DNA of 33,415 bases from Candidatus Aenigmatarchaeota archaeon. Its GTDB lineage: Archaea; Aenigmatarchaeota; Aenigmatarchaeia; QMZP01; QMZT01. Below are positions 14,289-22,147 of the stretch, in pieces; position 1 is the first letter of the stretch; the number at the start of each line of letters is the position of its first letter. Location of the stretch: assembly GCA_016932215.1 (NCBI GenBank), contig JAFGDH010000028.1, positions 1 through 33,415 on the forward strand, in the 5' to 3' direction. The notes below the pieces were generated by a model. It made no database searches, had not been told where the DNA came from, and saw only the letters and a program-made list of their open reading frames with translations. Both the position numbers and the translations under genes were made by a program.

Positions 14289-15089
14289 TTATGCTTTGAT
14301 CAACGTGCCCTTCACTTTCTTCCCTTTCAGCGCCTTCTCCACGTTCCCGGCCCTGCTGGCGTTGATGAACTGGGAACTGATCCCCAGCTTTGCTAGCGTG
14401 ATCATCTCGCTGACCTTGAGGAACATACCTCCCGTCACGTCGACGGAACTCGACCCTGTCAGGCCGTTCTTGATCTTTCTCCAGTCTTCCAGCGTGATCT
14501 CCTTAATCAGCTTCGCCTTCCTGCTCCTTTTCGGATCTGCCGTGTATATCCCATCGACATCGGTCGCATGGATGATCTTGTCCGGTTTCAGTTCTTTCCC
14601 GATCCACGACATGATCATGTCACCGGAAAGGATGGAGCATTTCTGCTTCGTGTCGACCGCCGGGACGCCGTAGAGGACGGGAACCATCCCTATCTTTAGA
14701 AGCTCCTTCACCCCGTCTAGGCACATGTGCTTCAATCGGATGTTATGCATCACCGCGGTGGACGAGGCGAGGATGGGTATGGCCGGTATCCTCTGGCTCT
14801 GGAGGGATTCCGTTACCATCGCATTGAACCTGTTCTGGACCGTCTGGGTCTCGGCGAAATCGACCAGCTGCTTGGAATTACGGATGCCTTTGTGTATCTT
14901 GTTCTTGTGAACCATGTGATGGCCGAACGAACCGGCTCCGTGGATGAGAATCAGCTTCATCCTCCTCGGGTTGTATCCCTTTCTTATTTCCTTTGAAAGC
15001 CGGTTTATGGCCTTCCTGTTCTCGGTGAACGCCTTTTTCTTGTCCGTGATAACCGATCCGCCGATCTTCAGAAGCACGAGGTCTTTCAT
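14289..15089 (-). CDS. ipk: Isopentenyl phosphate kinase
   Basis: Phosphorylates isopentenyl monophosphate to IPP with ATP, the step that follows decarboxylation in the archaeal mevalonate pathway. It belongs to the amino-acid kinase fold: Lys8-containing LLKIGGSVITDK, and GAGSFGH with the catalytic His57 that distinguishes IPK from other kinases of the fold. A DVDGIYTADP segment and TDVTGGM-type loop (SSVDVTGGMFLK) bind nucleotide. 266 residues is normal. It follows the Nudix gene by 30 bases on the same strand. Confidence 0.95.
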   Translation of the reverse strand: MKDLVLLKIGGSVITDKKKAFTENRKAINRLSKEIRKGYNPRRMKLILIHGAGSFGHHMVHKNKIHKGIRNSKQLVDFAETQTVQNRFNAMVTESLQSQRIPAIPILASSTAVMHNIRLKHMCLDGVKELLKIGMVPVLYGVPAVDTKQKCSILSGDMIMSWIGKELKPDKIIHATDVDGIYTADPKRSRKAKLIKEITLEDWRKIKNGLTGSSSVDVTGGMFLKVSEMITLAKLGISSQFINASRAGNVEKALKGKKVKGTLIKA

Positions 15090-15119
15090 TATATTAGTTT
15101 GAAAAAAGAGGTTAATAAA

Positions 15120-15503
15120 TTACTTCAAGAAAAGCTTGTTGATGATCTCAATCGCGTAAGGTGACAAATTCATTTTCTTCATCTGCCGGATAGTGAACCA
15201 TCCCAGTTCCTTCGCGTCGTCTCCCGGCCTGATCTTACCAGCGATTTCACCCTCAAAAGTGTGACATCGATGAATATCACCAATGTGCATTGAATGGGTA
15301 TGCCGGCATAACTTCTTCCCGATTTTCACTTCACCTAGCTCTTCCTTCGCCTCCCTTCTCGCTGCCTGTAACGGGCTCTCATTCCTCTTCACGTGTCCGC
15401 CGGGGATTCCCCACGTATCTTTCCACGGATTATGCCCTCTTTTTGCCAGAAGGATTTTGTCACCTTTTTTTACCAGTATGGCAGCGGTTTCGTGAACCAT
15501 CAT
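15120..15503 (-). CDS. Nudix hydrolase
   Basis: About 127 residues with a complete Nudix box: GGHVKRNESPLQAARREAKEELG matches G-x5-E-x7-REUxEE-x-x-G. It hydrolyses a nucleoside diphosphate linked to another moiety, or another diphosphate; the substrate is not readable. ATG 15503 is preferred since it overlaps the ubiX stop as ATGA with GAGGTG just upstream; GTG 15509 and ATG 15500 are alternatives. It is translationally coupled to ubiX inside the mevalonate gene run, so a role on a prenyl diphosphate or a flavin nucleotide is an attractive inference. It is unlike type 1 IPP isomerase: it has the catalytic Nudix Glu pair and is shorter. Confidence 0.88.
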   Translation of the reverse strand: MMVHETAAILVKKGDKILLAKRGHNPWKDTWGIPGGHVKRNESPLQAARREAKEELGEVKIGKKLCRHTHSMHIGDIHRCHTFEGEIAGKIRPGDDAKELGWFTIRQMKKMNLSPYAIEIINKLFLK

Positions 15504-16054
15504 TCCCACCTCTCGTAAAGGTCATTCTCTATTCCCAGCGTATCCAGTATCTTCCCTACAATATGATTCTCCATTTCGTCCAGGGATTTTGGCTTAGAAT
15601 ATAATGAGATAACCGGCGGAAGGATGATCCCTCCTGCCCTGGTGACCCTTTCCATGTTCTTTATGTGGATCATACTCAGCGGCGTTTCCCTGGTAACCAG
15701 AACCAGCTTCCTTCGCTCCTTCAGCATGACGTCCGCTGTCCTCAGAAGAAGGTTCTCTGAATATCCGCTTGCCACGCCGGCCAGCGTTTTCATGGAACAC
15801 GGGACGATGACCATCCCTTCTGTCTTGAATGAACCAGACGCGATGGAGGCAAATAAGTCCGAGTTATTGTGAAATTTTGTTGCAAGTTTTTCAACGTATT
15901 CCACTTTGTAGTCTGTCTCATGCTCTATTATCTTCTCTGCGATCTCTGTTATAATCAGATGGGATTCCCAACCCTTCTTTTTCAGGAACTCCAGCAGTTT
16001 TATCCCTAGAACGACGCCGGAACTGCCCGAAATCCCTACGACGATTTTAAGCAT
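15500..16054 (-). CDS. ubiX: UbiX-type flavin prenyltransferase
   Basis: Joins a dimethylallyl group to FMN, making the prenylated FMN cofactor needed by UbiD decarboxylases. 184 residues. The FMN-binding start VGISGSSGVVLGIKLLEFL, the PCSMKTLAGVASGYSENLLLRTADVMLKERRKLVLVTRETP block and the C-terminal GGIILPP are typical. It overlaps the small AcnX subunit by 8 bases and the Nudix gene by 4. Its presence beside ubiD supports a prFMN-dependent decarboxylation. Confidence 0.94.
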   Translation of the reverse strand: MLKIVVGISGSSGVVLGIKLLEFLKKKGWESHLIITEIAEKIIEHETDYKVEYVEKLATKFHNNSDLFASIASGSFKTEGMVIVPCSMKTLAGVASGYSENLLLRTADVMLKERRKLVLVTRETPLSMIHIKNMERVTRAGGIILPPVISLYSKPKSLDEMENHIVGKILDTLGIENDLYERWE

Positions 16055-16430
16055 GGTTCACTTCACCGTTGTCCGCGTCCACGACAATCTTGTCACCGGT
16101 CTTGATCCCGTCTATCTCTATGTGGTCTACGCACGGTATGCCGGCCAGGATAACGCCTGTCGCCACGATGGTCTCAGTCTCCCTGTTCACTATCGCCTTG
16201 GGAGCGACGCCGTTCTTCTTCAGGCCGTAGATGACGTACGAACCCACGGTCGAACCTTTCCCGCTGGGGAAGACGAGTATCTTTCCCTTGACGTTCTTCC
16301 CCTCGAGAGGATGGCCCTTCTCGATGACCGTTCCGGTTTTCGCGTCTATCCCCCCGTAGAATCCGATGGGCTCGCTGGAAACGATGGCTTCCCCTTCAAC
16401 CTTCCCTGGTGATATCATTCTTCCTTTCAT
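16047..16430 (-). CDS. Phosphomevalonate dehydratase, small subunit (AcnX small, DUF126)
   Basis: 127 residues of the swivelling aconitase-X small domain: it opens ISPGKVEGEAIVSSEPIGFYGGID and has the LVFPSGKGSTVGSYVIY segment, where the serine/glycine loop contributes to the active site. With the large subunit it dehydrates mevalonate 5-phosphate to trans-anhydromevalonate 5-phosphate (known for archaeal AcnX from the Aeropyrum pathway). The start overlaps the large-subunit stop by four bases, and the end overlaps ubiX by eight. Related AcnX proteins act on hydroxyproline derivatives, but the neighbours favour the mevalonate role. Confidence 0.92.
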   Translation of the reverse strand: MKGRMISPGKVEGEAIVSSEPIGFYGGIDAKTGTVIEKGHPLEGKNVKGKILVFPSGKGSTVGSYVIYGLKKNGVAPKAIVNRETETIVATGVILAGIPCVDHIEIDGIKTGDKIVVDADNGEVNHA

Positions 16431-17614
16431 ACCAACAACTCCTCAACAAGTTTTTCAACGTCCCTGAAAATGACTTCCTGCTTACAGAATCCAGGCAGGT
16501 AATTCGCAGCCTTCCCGGAATTCACCCCGGTCCTCTTGTATCCCATTTCCTCTATGGGCGAAACCACCATGCAGGTGTCAGCGACGATCCTCCCCCCGGC
16601 CTTACGGATTTTGAGGGTGTATCCGAGGTTGTCCGCTAGCTGCTTCATGGCGCGGGAGGTGCATATCCATAGCGGTTTTCCCAGCCTCTTCCCTTCCAGC
16701 AGTGAAGCGACGTACGCTATCTCCCGGATGGATGCATGCGGGCATCCCAGTATAGCGATATCCGGATTCTGCCCGGTATTAAGCGTTTCGTAGGTTTCCT
16801 TCTTTTCCTTATCGCCGAAATCAAACGTTTCCAGTCCTCCCCCAACCTGCGAATCAGCCTCGGGGGTCAGTCCGCTTACGTGATAAAGAGCGACGGCCCC
16901 GGAAGCGGCCATTGCCGCTCCCAAAAATTTCAGCTCATCCGTATTGGCGTCCCGTATGCCCTTGAAGAAAGGGATCCCGTTCTTCGCATGCTTGCCGGCC
17001 CAGTATCCCAGTGCACCGAAGTCGGAACTGGTTTTCAGTTCGGTATTAACATTGATCCGGATGGTAGCTTTCCTGTTCTCCTCCAGGTGAAGGCCGTAAT
17101 TCGGGGTCACACCGAGCAGCGCTGACGCCAAAGCCGATGGTCCGCCTTCCCTGTTGGTCCTAGCCCCGATAACGGAATTGGCGAAAGAGACAGCCGAAGA
17201 CTCGGACCATGCGATATGCTCCCGGAACCTCGGAAGGTTTCCCGCCAGGTACGGCGTGCACGTTGCGGTCGTGTTTATGCCCATGTCCCCGAAGGCCCGC
17301 ATTATCCTTATCTGCTTCTCAGCGAAATCCTTCGGGAATCCCAGTTCCTTCCAGTCCTTCATGTCCATTCCCGCGGGATTCAGGTAAGTGAGAACCCTGA
17401 CTTTCCCCCCCTTAGAAGCGATGTCCTCCAGAAAATCCAGCCCGGGATCACCTATCGATTTGTAAGAAACGCCAGCCACCTGGACGCTCCCGACAGGGAT
17501 CATTTTATCAGCGTTGTAAATCTCTCCCAATCGAACGAGCAATCTCATCTGCCTTTCGAGCACGTCCCCGTGCTCCCCGTTAAGAATGCTTTCCTCCTGC
17601 TTAGTGAGTTCCAT
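16427..17614 (-). CDS. Phosphomevalonate dehydratase, large subunit (AcnX large, DUF521)
   Basis: 395 residues from ATG 17614; a longer frame runs upstream into ubiD but GGAGGG lies six bases before this ATG and the family N-terminus (LTKQEESILNGEHG) starts here. Aconitase-X large subunits bind an Fe-S cluster. Cysteines in the TATCTPYL, ILGCPHASI and VADTCMVVSP segments are the likely ligands. GARTNREGGPSALASALLG and the G-x-x-G loops match the substrate pocket. It forms the enzyme with the adjoining small subunit. The gene begins one base after ubiD. Confidence 0.93.
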   Translation of the reverse strand: MELTKQEESILNGEHGDVLERQMRLLVRLGEIYNADKMIPVGSVQVAGVSYKSIGDPGLDFLEDIASKGGKVRVLTYLNPAGMDMKDWKELGFPKDFAEKQIRIMRAFGDMGINTTATCTPYLAGNLPRFREHIAWSESSAVSFANSVIGARTNREGGPSALASALLGVTPNYGLHLEENRKATIRINVNTELKTSSDFGALGYWAGKHAKNGIPFFKGIRDANTDELKFLGAAMAASGAVALYHVSGLTPEADSQVGGGLETFDFGDKEKKETYETLNTGQNPDIAILGCPHASIREIAYVASLLEGKRLGKPLWICTSRAMKQLADNLGYTLKIRKAGGRIVADTCMVVSPIEEMGYKRTGVNSGKAANYLPGFCKQEVIFRDVEKLVEELLV

Positions 17615-17615
17615 C

Positions 17616-18899
17616 TTATCCCTCCAAATAATCCTCAACATTAAGGTCCATCGGCAGACCCGGCTTTTTGAAATCCCCCGGATTCTTGCCTTCCGGTATC
17701 GTGAGATCAAACCCGATTTTACATGTTTCCTTTGTCTCGAGATTTGAGCTAGGGTCGAGGGAAGACCCCTTTTCTCCAGGTTTCATGACAATATCCTTGT
17801 CTCCCTGGAAGCGGGTCGCCATAGCCCATTCTATTTCATTCGGGTTGCTTATGTCGATGTCCTCATCCACGACGAAAACATGTTTCATCGATTTGTGGCC
17901 TTTGAACGCCGCTTCTATTGCCGTCTTCCCGTCATCCGGGTTTTTCTTCCTTATGCTCACCGCCCCGTGCAGCCATGAGCACCCCCCGGGCGTTATCAAT
18001 ACGTCCTTGCAGTCGCATACCTTGGAAACCTCCTGATAAATGGTGGGTTCCCTCGGCATGCCCATGAGGACCTTGTGTTCCAGTCCTCCCGGAAGAAGGG
18101 CGTGGAACATCGAATCTTTTCTTCTGAAAATCTTTTTTATCTTGAATACTCTCTGCTCTCTCACTATGTCAGGGGTTTCAGTAAGATCAAGGAAAGGTCC
18201 CTCCTTTGCCTTTCTCCCCGTGACTTCAGCTATCAGAACTATTTCCGTCTCCGGGATTTTGTGACCGGCCAAATCGATCAGTTTCGTTTCCCCGAAAGCA
18301 TTTGCTATGTCCAGTTCGCTTTTATCAACTTTAGTTGATATGGAAGAAGCGAGCATAACCGGAATCGTATTTCCGATGCATATCGCAAATTCCTTCAACC
18401 CCCTCTCCAGATAAGTGTTGAAATCCCTTTCAAGTATCCTCATCACGACCTCGTCCTTTCCAAGTATCATGGTCCTCTGGTATGATGCGTTTTGTCCGTA
18501 TTCCGGATCATTCGCGATAACTATGGAAGACGCTATATATGGTCCGCCGTCAAACGGATAATACGTCAGTATGGGTATCTTCGAAAGATCTGGTTCCATC
18601 TCTTCGTACCCTTCGGCACCAATTATTCCCGGAGGCTTCGGGTTTTCAATGCCTTCAATAAACTTTTTAAGCAGGTTTTCCTTGGTTGTTTCCAGACCAA
18701 GCGCAACCAGATCCTTGGTAGAACACACGTTCGCCACAACCGGCATCTCGTATCCCTTTACGTTCTCGAAAAGCAACGGCCTGCCATCCAGCTTTTTCAT
18801 GATCGTGGCTATCTCGTACTTAACATCAACAGGCTTCTTGATGTGAACAAGAAGACCCTTTTGATCAAGCAGATCAACAAATGCCCTGAGATTCATCAT
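17616..18899 (-). CDS. UbiD-family decarboxylase, probable trans-anhydromevalonate phosphate decarboxylase
   Basis: 427 residues of the UbiD fold, spanning the start LRAFVDLLDQKGLLVHIKKPVD, PLLFENVKGYEMPVVANV, the central NASYQRTMILGKDEVVMRI, EIVLIAEVTGRKAKEGPFLDLTE and the C-terminal FVVDEDIDISNPNEIEWAMATRFQGDKDIV block, whose acidic residues serve the prFMN active site. It is shorter than bacterial UbiD and in the range of archaeal homologues. Classical UbiD acts in ubiquinone synthesis, absent in archaea. Coupling to AcnX, UbiX and IPK assigns it to producing isopentenyl phosphate. It is the first gene of the run, with GAGGTGAT before the start. Confidence 0.9.
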   Translation of the reverse strand: MMNLRAFVDLLDQKGLLVHIKKPVDVKYEIATIMKKLDGRPLLFENVKGYEMPVVANVCSTKDLVALGLETTKENLLKKFIEGIENPKPPGIIGAEGYEEMEPDLSKIPILTYYPFDGGPYIASSIVIANDPEYGQNASYQRTMILGKDEVVMRILERDFNTYLERGLKEFAICIGNTIPVMLASSISTKVDKSELDIANAFGETKLIDLAGHKIPETEIVLIAEVTGRKAKEGPFLDLTETPDIVREQRVFKIKKIFRRKDSMFHALLPGGLEHKVLMGMPREPTIYQEVSKVCDCKDVLITPGGCSWLHGAVSIRKKNPDDGKTAIEAAFKGHKSMKHVFVVDEDIDISNPNEIEWAMATRFQGDKDIVMKPGEKGSSLDPSSNLETKETCKIGFDLTIPEGKNPGDFKKPGLPMDLNVEDYLEG

Positions 18900-19143
18900 A
18901 TCACCTCAACACTATAAAATATATTAATTATACGATAGAGATTCGACTTTTAAAAGTAATGCAATTTTATCGATGATGAACGAAATTGATTTTCAGCTCC
19001 CGACATTAAAACCCAGATCCTTCATGTGCATGATGGCCTCGAATTTCCTCATAATTTTCCGTTAAAATTAAGCCTAAAAAAGCTTTATAAATCATTAAAT
19101 CAATAAAATATTACTAAAAAGTAGTTAAATTTATGGTGTTGGT
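18900..19143. promoter_or_regulatory. Divergent promoter region, ubiD run and methyltransferase
   Basis: No gene is seen. The minus strand has TAATTAATATATTTTATAG (18913-18931), a TATA element for the ubiD-led run with a short leader. On the plus strand ctttataaatc at about 19083 and ttaaataaaat-type sequence precede the methyltransferase gene. Confidence 0.5.
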
Positions 19144-20199
19144 ATGACTATAAAAGTTCCGATGCATGATGAAGTTCTGATGCCTATTAATTTGGGTAGT
19201 CCCCTGAGGTGTCCTTCCGAGGACTGGGATAAATACGGTATCAGCTGGGATACGGGTTCCGAATACATTACACTGATAAACGCTGGAAGATTCCAGTACC
19301 AGCTTGAATACGGTTCAGGCGATCCATCACAGCATGCCATAATTGGAAAGGCGTCTAAAAGAGCATTCGGCGGAAACGATAACAATCAGATTCTCAGGGA
19401 AGCGACCGGAAAAATGGTCGCTGCTTATCTTGACAGGAAGAAACCGGGAAAATACATTGTAGTTGATATTGGTTCCGGTTCCGGTTTGTCCGCAGAACAA
19501 ATGATAAAGAGCCTACCGAAGGATTTCAAAGGTGAGGTAGAAATCGTCCTTCTTGATGTTGCCCTAGGACCGCTTGAAGAAGCAAAAAAGTTGGTGGAAG
19601 GTTATGGATTAAGATGCGAAACGGCTAACTTGACCCAAGACCAGATACAGAATTATATGAAAGAAAGACAGGCAGACGTTCTTATGCAGGTCGGTTCGAT
19701 ACATCATGATCCTGCCATCCCGTTCGATACTTTCTATAAGGTTTTGAAGGATGGCGGAATACTGGTTTCTGGCGACTGGCATCCCCAGACATGGCAGGAA
19801 CCGTCTTATGTTTTACATATGCTTGAAGGAATGGAATGGCCCAGAAAAGAGGAAGGTCTTGACAATTACAGAAAAACGTATGGTGTTGAAGACAAATCCC
19901 TTCCGGACGACCCAAAGGACAGGAAGGCAATAACGGATATCTGGGAATTCTGGAGGCAGTATCAGGGAATGCTGGCTGAACAAGGAAATTTTGGCAATAA
20001 TTCAATATGGCCTCATGAAAGCCATCAGGATTCTAGGAGATATGTTGATAAGATGAACAGGGCAGGTTTTATCACACAAAATTCTGATGATGGCGAACTT
20101 GCCGAAATCCGTCAGGAATCAGGAATGGTTGAACCAATACATCTTTTTTATTATGACAGCTCAATAATCGCGGAGACCTCTGGAATAAAGAGGTTATGA
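19144..20199 (+). CDS. Class I SAM-dependent methyltransferase (unknown substrate)
   Basis: 351 residues. The Rossmann motif I is clear (VVDIGSGSG, Asp108 to Gly114), motif II ends in LLDVA, and a motif-IV-like DVLMQVGSIHHDPA follows, then GGILVSGDWHPQTW. The N-terminal 80 residues and a C-terminal 110-residue extension rich in Trp, Asp and Gln are not recognised; the latter may form the substrate lid. It separates mevalonate kinase from the ubiD-led run and lies on the opposite strand. Its A+T-rich codon use is slightly different from its neighbours, which could mean transfer, but this is weak. Confidence 0.75.
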   Translation: MTIKVPMHDEVLMPINLGSPLRCPSEDWDKYGISWDTGSEYITLINAGRFQYQLEYGSGDPSQHAIIGKASKRAFGGNDNNQILREATGKMVAAYLDRKKPGKYIVVDIGSGSGLSAEQMIKSLPKDFKGEVEIVLLDVALGPLEEAKKLVEGYGLRCETANLTQDQIQNYMKERQADVLMQVGSIHHDPAIPFDTFYKVLKDGGILVSGDWHPQTWQEPSYVLHMLEGMEWPRKEEGLDNYRKTYGVEDKSLPDDPKDRKAITDIWEFWRQYQGMLAEQGNFGNNSIWPHESHQDSRRYVDKMNRAGFITQNSDDGELAEIRQESGMVEPIHLFYYDSSIIAETSGIKRL

Positions 20200-20211
20200 A
20201 TAATTTAGTTT

Positions 20212-21150
20212 TTACACCCCGATCCTTGTTTTCGTTGTCATGAACCCTTCTTTTTCGATTGCTTCCGCTACCTTGTCCTGGAGATCTTTTCCCGGCGTCA
20301 GGGCGATCACGTTCCCCCCGCGTCCGGTTCCGGTCAGTTTCGCTCCAAGTGCCCCGTTATCCTTCGCCACCCTGACGATTGTTTCGATTTCGTCACACGA
20401 AATCGTGGACTCCCTGAGAAGATCCTGGTTTTTATCGAAGAGTTCTCCCAGTTTCTTGAGGTCATGATCTCCCAGCGCCTTCTTCCCTTCTTCGAAAACC
20501 TGATCGTATTCCCTGAAAATCCTTTCATACTTTTCGGGTTCGGATTCCTTCGCTTTCCTTAGATCGGCGACCACTTCTTTGGTGCTCTGGGTTATTCCGG
20601 TGTTGGCTATAACGATTTCTATCGGTTCCTTGACAGTGATCTTCTCGATGAAATTCGGCCCGCCTTCCATGTTCTTCCGGAAGATCAATAAGCCACCGAA
20701 AGTGGCGCATGTATTGTCTATTCCCGAAGGCGTTCCAGCGGACGCCTTCTCCCCCTCGTACGATACTTCGTTTATCTTGTCGTCATCCATCCCAAGGTCA
20801 AAATATCCCGATAATGCCCGGGCGATCGCGGTCGACATGGCAGAAGATGATCCGTTACCGCTCGTGCAAACAAGCGTCCCGTCAAGAATTATTTTTATCG
20901 GGTTCTTTTCCAGGTCGATGTTGAGGAATTTGATCATGAGTTCGATTGCCTTGTATATCTCTTCCCTTTTTTTCTCCTTGTATCCGGGGGTCTCCGGACG
21001 GTTGTCGATGAGAGTGAACCCCTTGCCTTCACCCTTCTCGATTTTTGCCTTCACGTAATGTTCCATTGCCCCCGCGATTCCTGAGAGACCGTAAACGACA
21101 TAATGCTCTCCGAAAAGAATAACTTTGCCGTATCCGATGTTTTCAGCCAT
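20212..21150 (-). CDS. mvk: Mevalonate kinase
   Basis: Phosphorylates mevalonate to mevalonate 5-phosphate with ATP, entry to the pathway whose later enzymes lie at 12.5-18.9 kb. GHMP-kinase motifs are all visible: GKVILFGEHYVVYG at the N-terminus (substrate), the ATP loop CTSGNGSSSAMSTAIA around residues 95-110, GTPSGIDNTCATFGG with the catalytic Asp, and the C-terminal KLTGTGRGGNVIAL. 312 residues is typical for archaea. A GGCGGTGGT ribosome-binding site precedes the ATG. It is divergent from the RibL-like gene. Confidence 0.95.
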   Translation of the reverse strand: MAENIGYGKVILFGEHYVVYGLSGIAGAMEHYVKAKIEKGEGKGFTLIDNRPETPGYKEKKREEIYKAIELMIKFLNIDLEKNPIKIILDGTLVCTSGNGSSSAMSTAIARALSGYFDLGMDDDKINEVSYEGEKASAGTPSGIDNTCATFGGLLIFRKNMEGGPNFIEKITVKEPIEIVIANTGITQSTKEVVADLRKAKESEPEKYERIFREYDQVFEEGKKALGDHDLKKLGELFDKNQDLLRESTISCDEIETIVRVAKDNGALGAKLTGTGRGGNVIALTPGKDLQDKVAEAIEKEGFMTTKTRIGV

Positions 21151-21226
21151 AAGACCACCGCCTTTTCTTTGATTTATCTTATGTTTTTATCTTAAAAATA
21201 TATTCTCTCTCCACCAATCACTATTA

Positions 21227-21685
21227 ATGAAAAGGGTTCTCGTCGGAGGGGTGTTCAATATAGTCCACGCAGGCCACCTTTTTTTCCTGAGGGAGGCCAA
21301 GAAGTTCGGGGACTATCTTATCGTTGTCCTGGCGAGCGACATGACGGCAGTCCGGAACAAGAGGTATCCCATATTTTCCTCGGAAAAAAGGAAGAAGATA
21401 CTGGAAAAACTGAAAATGGTCGACAAGGTCGTTGTGGGCGACAACATAGATTTCCTCAAGGTCGTGAGGAACGAGAAGCCGGACGTCATCGTTCTCGGGC
21501 ATGACCAGAAGATGAGCGAAAAACGGCTGGAGCAGGAAACAAAAAAACTCGGGATAGAATGTAAAGTGATTCGAATGAAGAAGTTCAGGAGAGGTTATTC
21601 CGTCAGCAAAATACTGATGAAAGAAATAGAAAGCCGGGATGATCCCGGACACCACCCCATAACAAAGGAAAAACTATTAATTTAA
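21227..21685 (+). CDS. Cytidylyltransferase-family nucleotidyltransferase, RibL-like
   Basis: 152 residues of the nucleotidyltransferase alpha/beta fold. The catalytic HxGH is intact (His14-Ala-Gly-His17 in VGGVFNIVHAGH); DYLIVVLASDMT, KRKKILEKLKMVDKVVVGD and DVIVLGHDQK match archaeal FAD synthetase RibL and glycerol-3-phosphate cytidylyltransferases. The ISSTxIR-type loop is replaced by RGYSVSKIL. RibL adenylates FMN to FAD. The length and DQK segment favour it, but other small alcohol-phosphate substrates cannot be excluded. It shares an upstream gap with mevalonate kinase. Confidence 0.7.
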   Translation: MKRVLVGGVFNIVHAGHLFFLREAKKFGDYLIVVLASDMTAVRNKRYPIFSSEKRKKILEKLKMVDKVVVGDNIDFLKVVRNEKPDVIVLGHDQKMSEKRLEQETKKLGIECKVIRMKKFRRGYSVSKILMKEIESRDDPGHHPITKEKLLI

Positions 21686-21696
21686 TCGGTTGTTAC

Positions 21697-21738
21697 TTAC
21701 TTCTTTTTCTTCGCTTTCGCTTTTTTCTTTGCTGCCAT
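21697..21738 (-). CDS. Possible 13-residue lysine-rich micropeptide
   Basis: An ATG frame encodes Met-Ala-Ala followed by ten residues, eight of them Lys and two Ala. Evidence that it is translated: GGAGAGGTG lies six bases before the ATG, and a TATA-like AAAAAATAC sits about 40 bases upstream on the same strand. The composition resembles the lysine-rich tail of RpoA2. No family can be assigned at this size; it may bind nucleic acid or be a leader peptide. It is convergent with the RibL-like gene, 11 bases away. Confidence 0.4.
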   Translation of the reverse strand: MAAKKKAKAKKKK

Positions 21739-21868
21739 TTCGGACACCTCTCCCTTAAAAAACTTAAGCAGTGTATTTTTTGTTTCAATTATTAATTGCC
21801 TTCAACTAGTATAAAAAACCGTTTTATTTTTTTTGACGGATTGTCGAATTTTTTTCTCCATGAAAATT

Positions 21869-22042
21869 TCAGAAATGGTGCGACGTATCTGGATTATGCC
21901 AGAAATGTTCAGGATGTTTGCCATTTTCCTTTTTTACCCGGAATGTTTTTTTGCAGCCCTTGCATTTGACGCTCGTTTCGTTGATTTTCACCCTCTGCTC
22001 CCTGTCGCAGTGCGGACACAAAACCAATCTGGATTTCCTCAT
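21869..22042 (-). CDS. Small zinc-ribbon protein (57 aa)
   Basis: The ATG frame gives a basic protein with Cys9-x2-Cys12 (LCPHC) and Cys27-x2-Cys30 (CKGC) 14 residues apart, a classic short zinc ribbon, followed by a KTFRVKKE strand and a His-rich C-terminus ending HHF. A TTTATTATTTAAG TATA element lies about 25-30 bases upstream. Two longer frames on the other strand overlap it but lack any protein-like pattern. Function is unknown; it is in an otherwise gene-poor stretch beside a candidate structured RNA. Confidence 0.68.
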   Translation of the reverse strand: MRKSRLVLCPHCDREQRVKINETSVKCKGCKKTFRVKKENGKHPEHFWHNPDTSHHF

Positions 22043-22147
22043 GATTCTATTTTGTTTCCGGTTCTTAAATAATAAATTAAGGCGTATTTTTTACTCCAGA
22101 AAAAACTGTAGAGTACCTATATATTATTCCTTTACAAAAATATTTTT

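Noticed and set aside
15120-15503. Type 1 IPP isomerase (Idi) as identity of the Nudix protein
   Set aside because: It is shorter than Idi, has a standard Nudix box, and a type 2 isomerase (fni) is present in the same locus.
18993-19052. Short minus-strand frame of 19 codons upstream of ubiD
   Set aside because: It reads plausibly (KFEAIMHMKDLGFN) but has no ribosome-binding site or clear promoter; chance or a decayed fragment is as likely.
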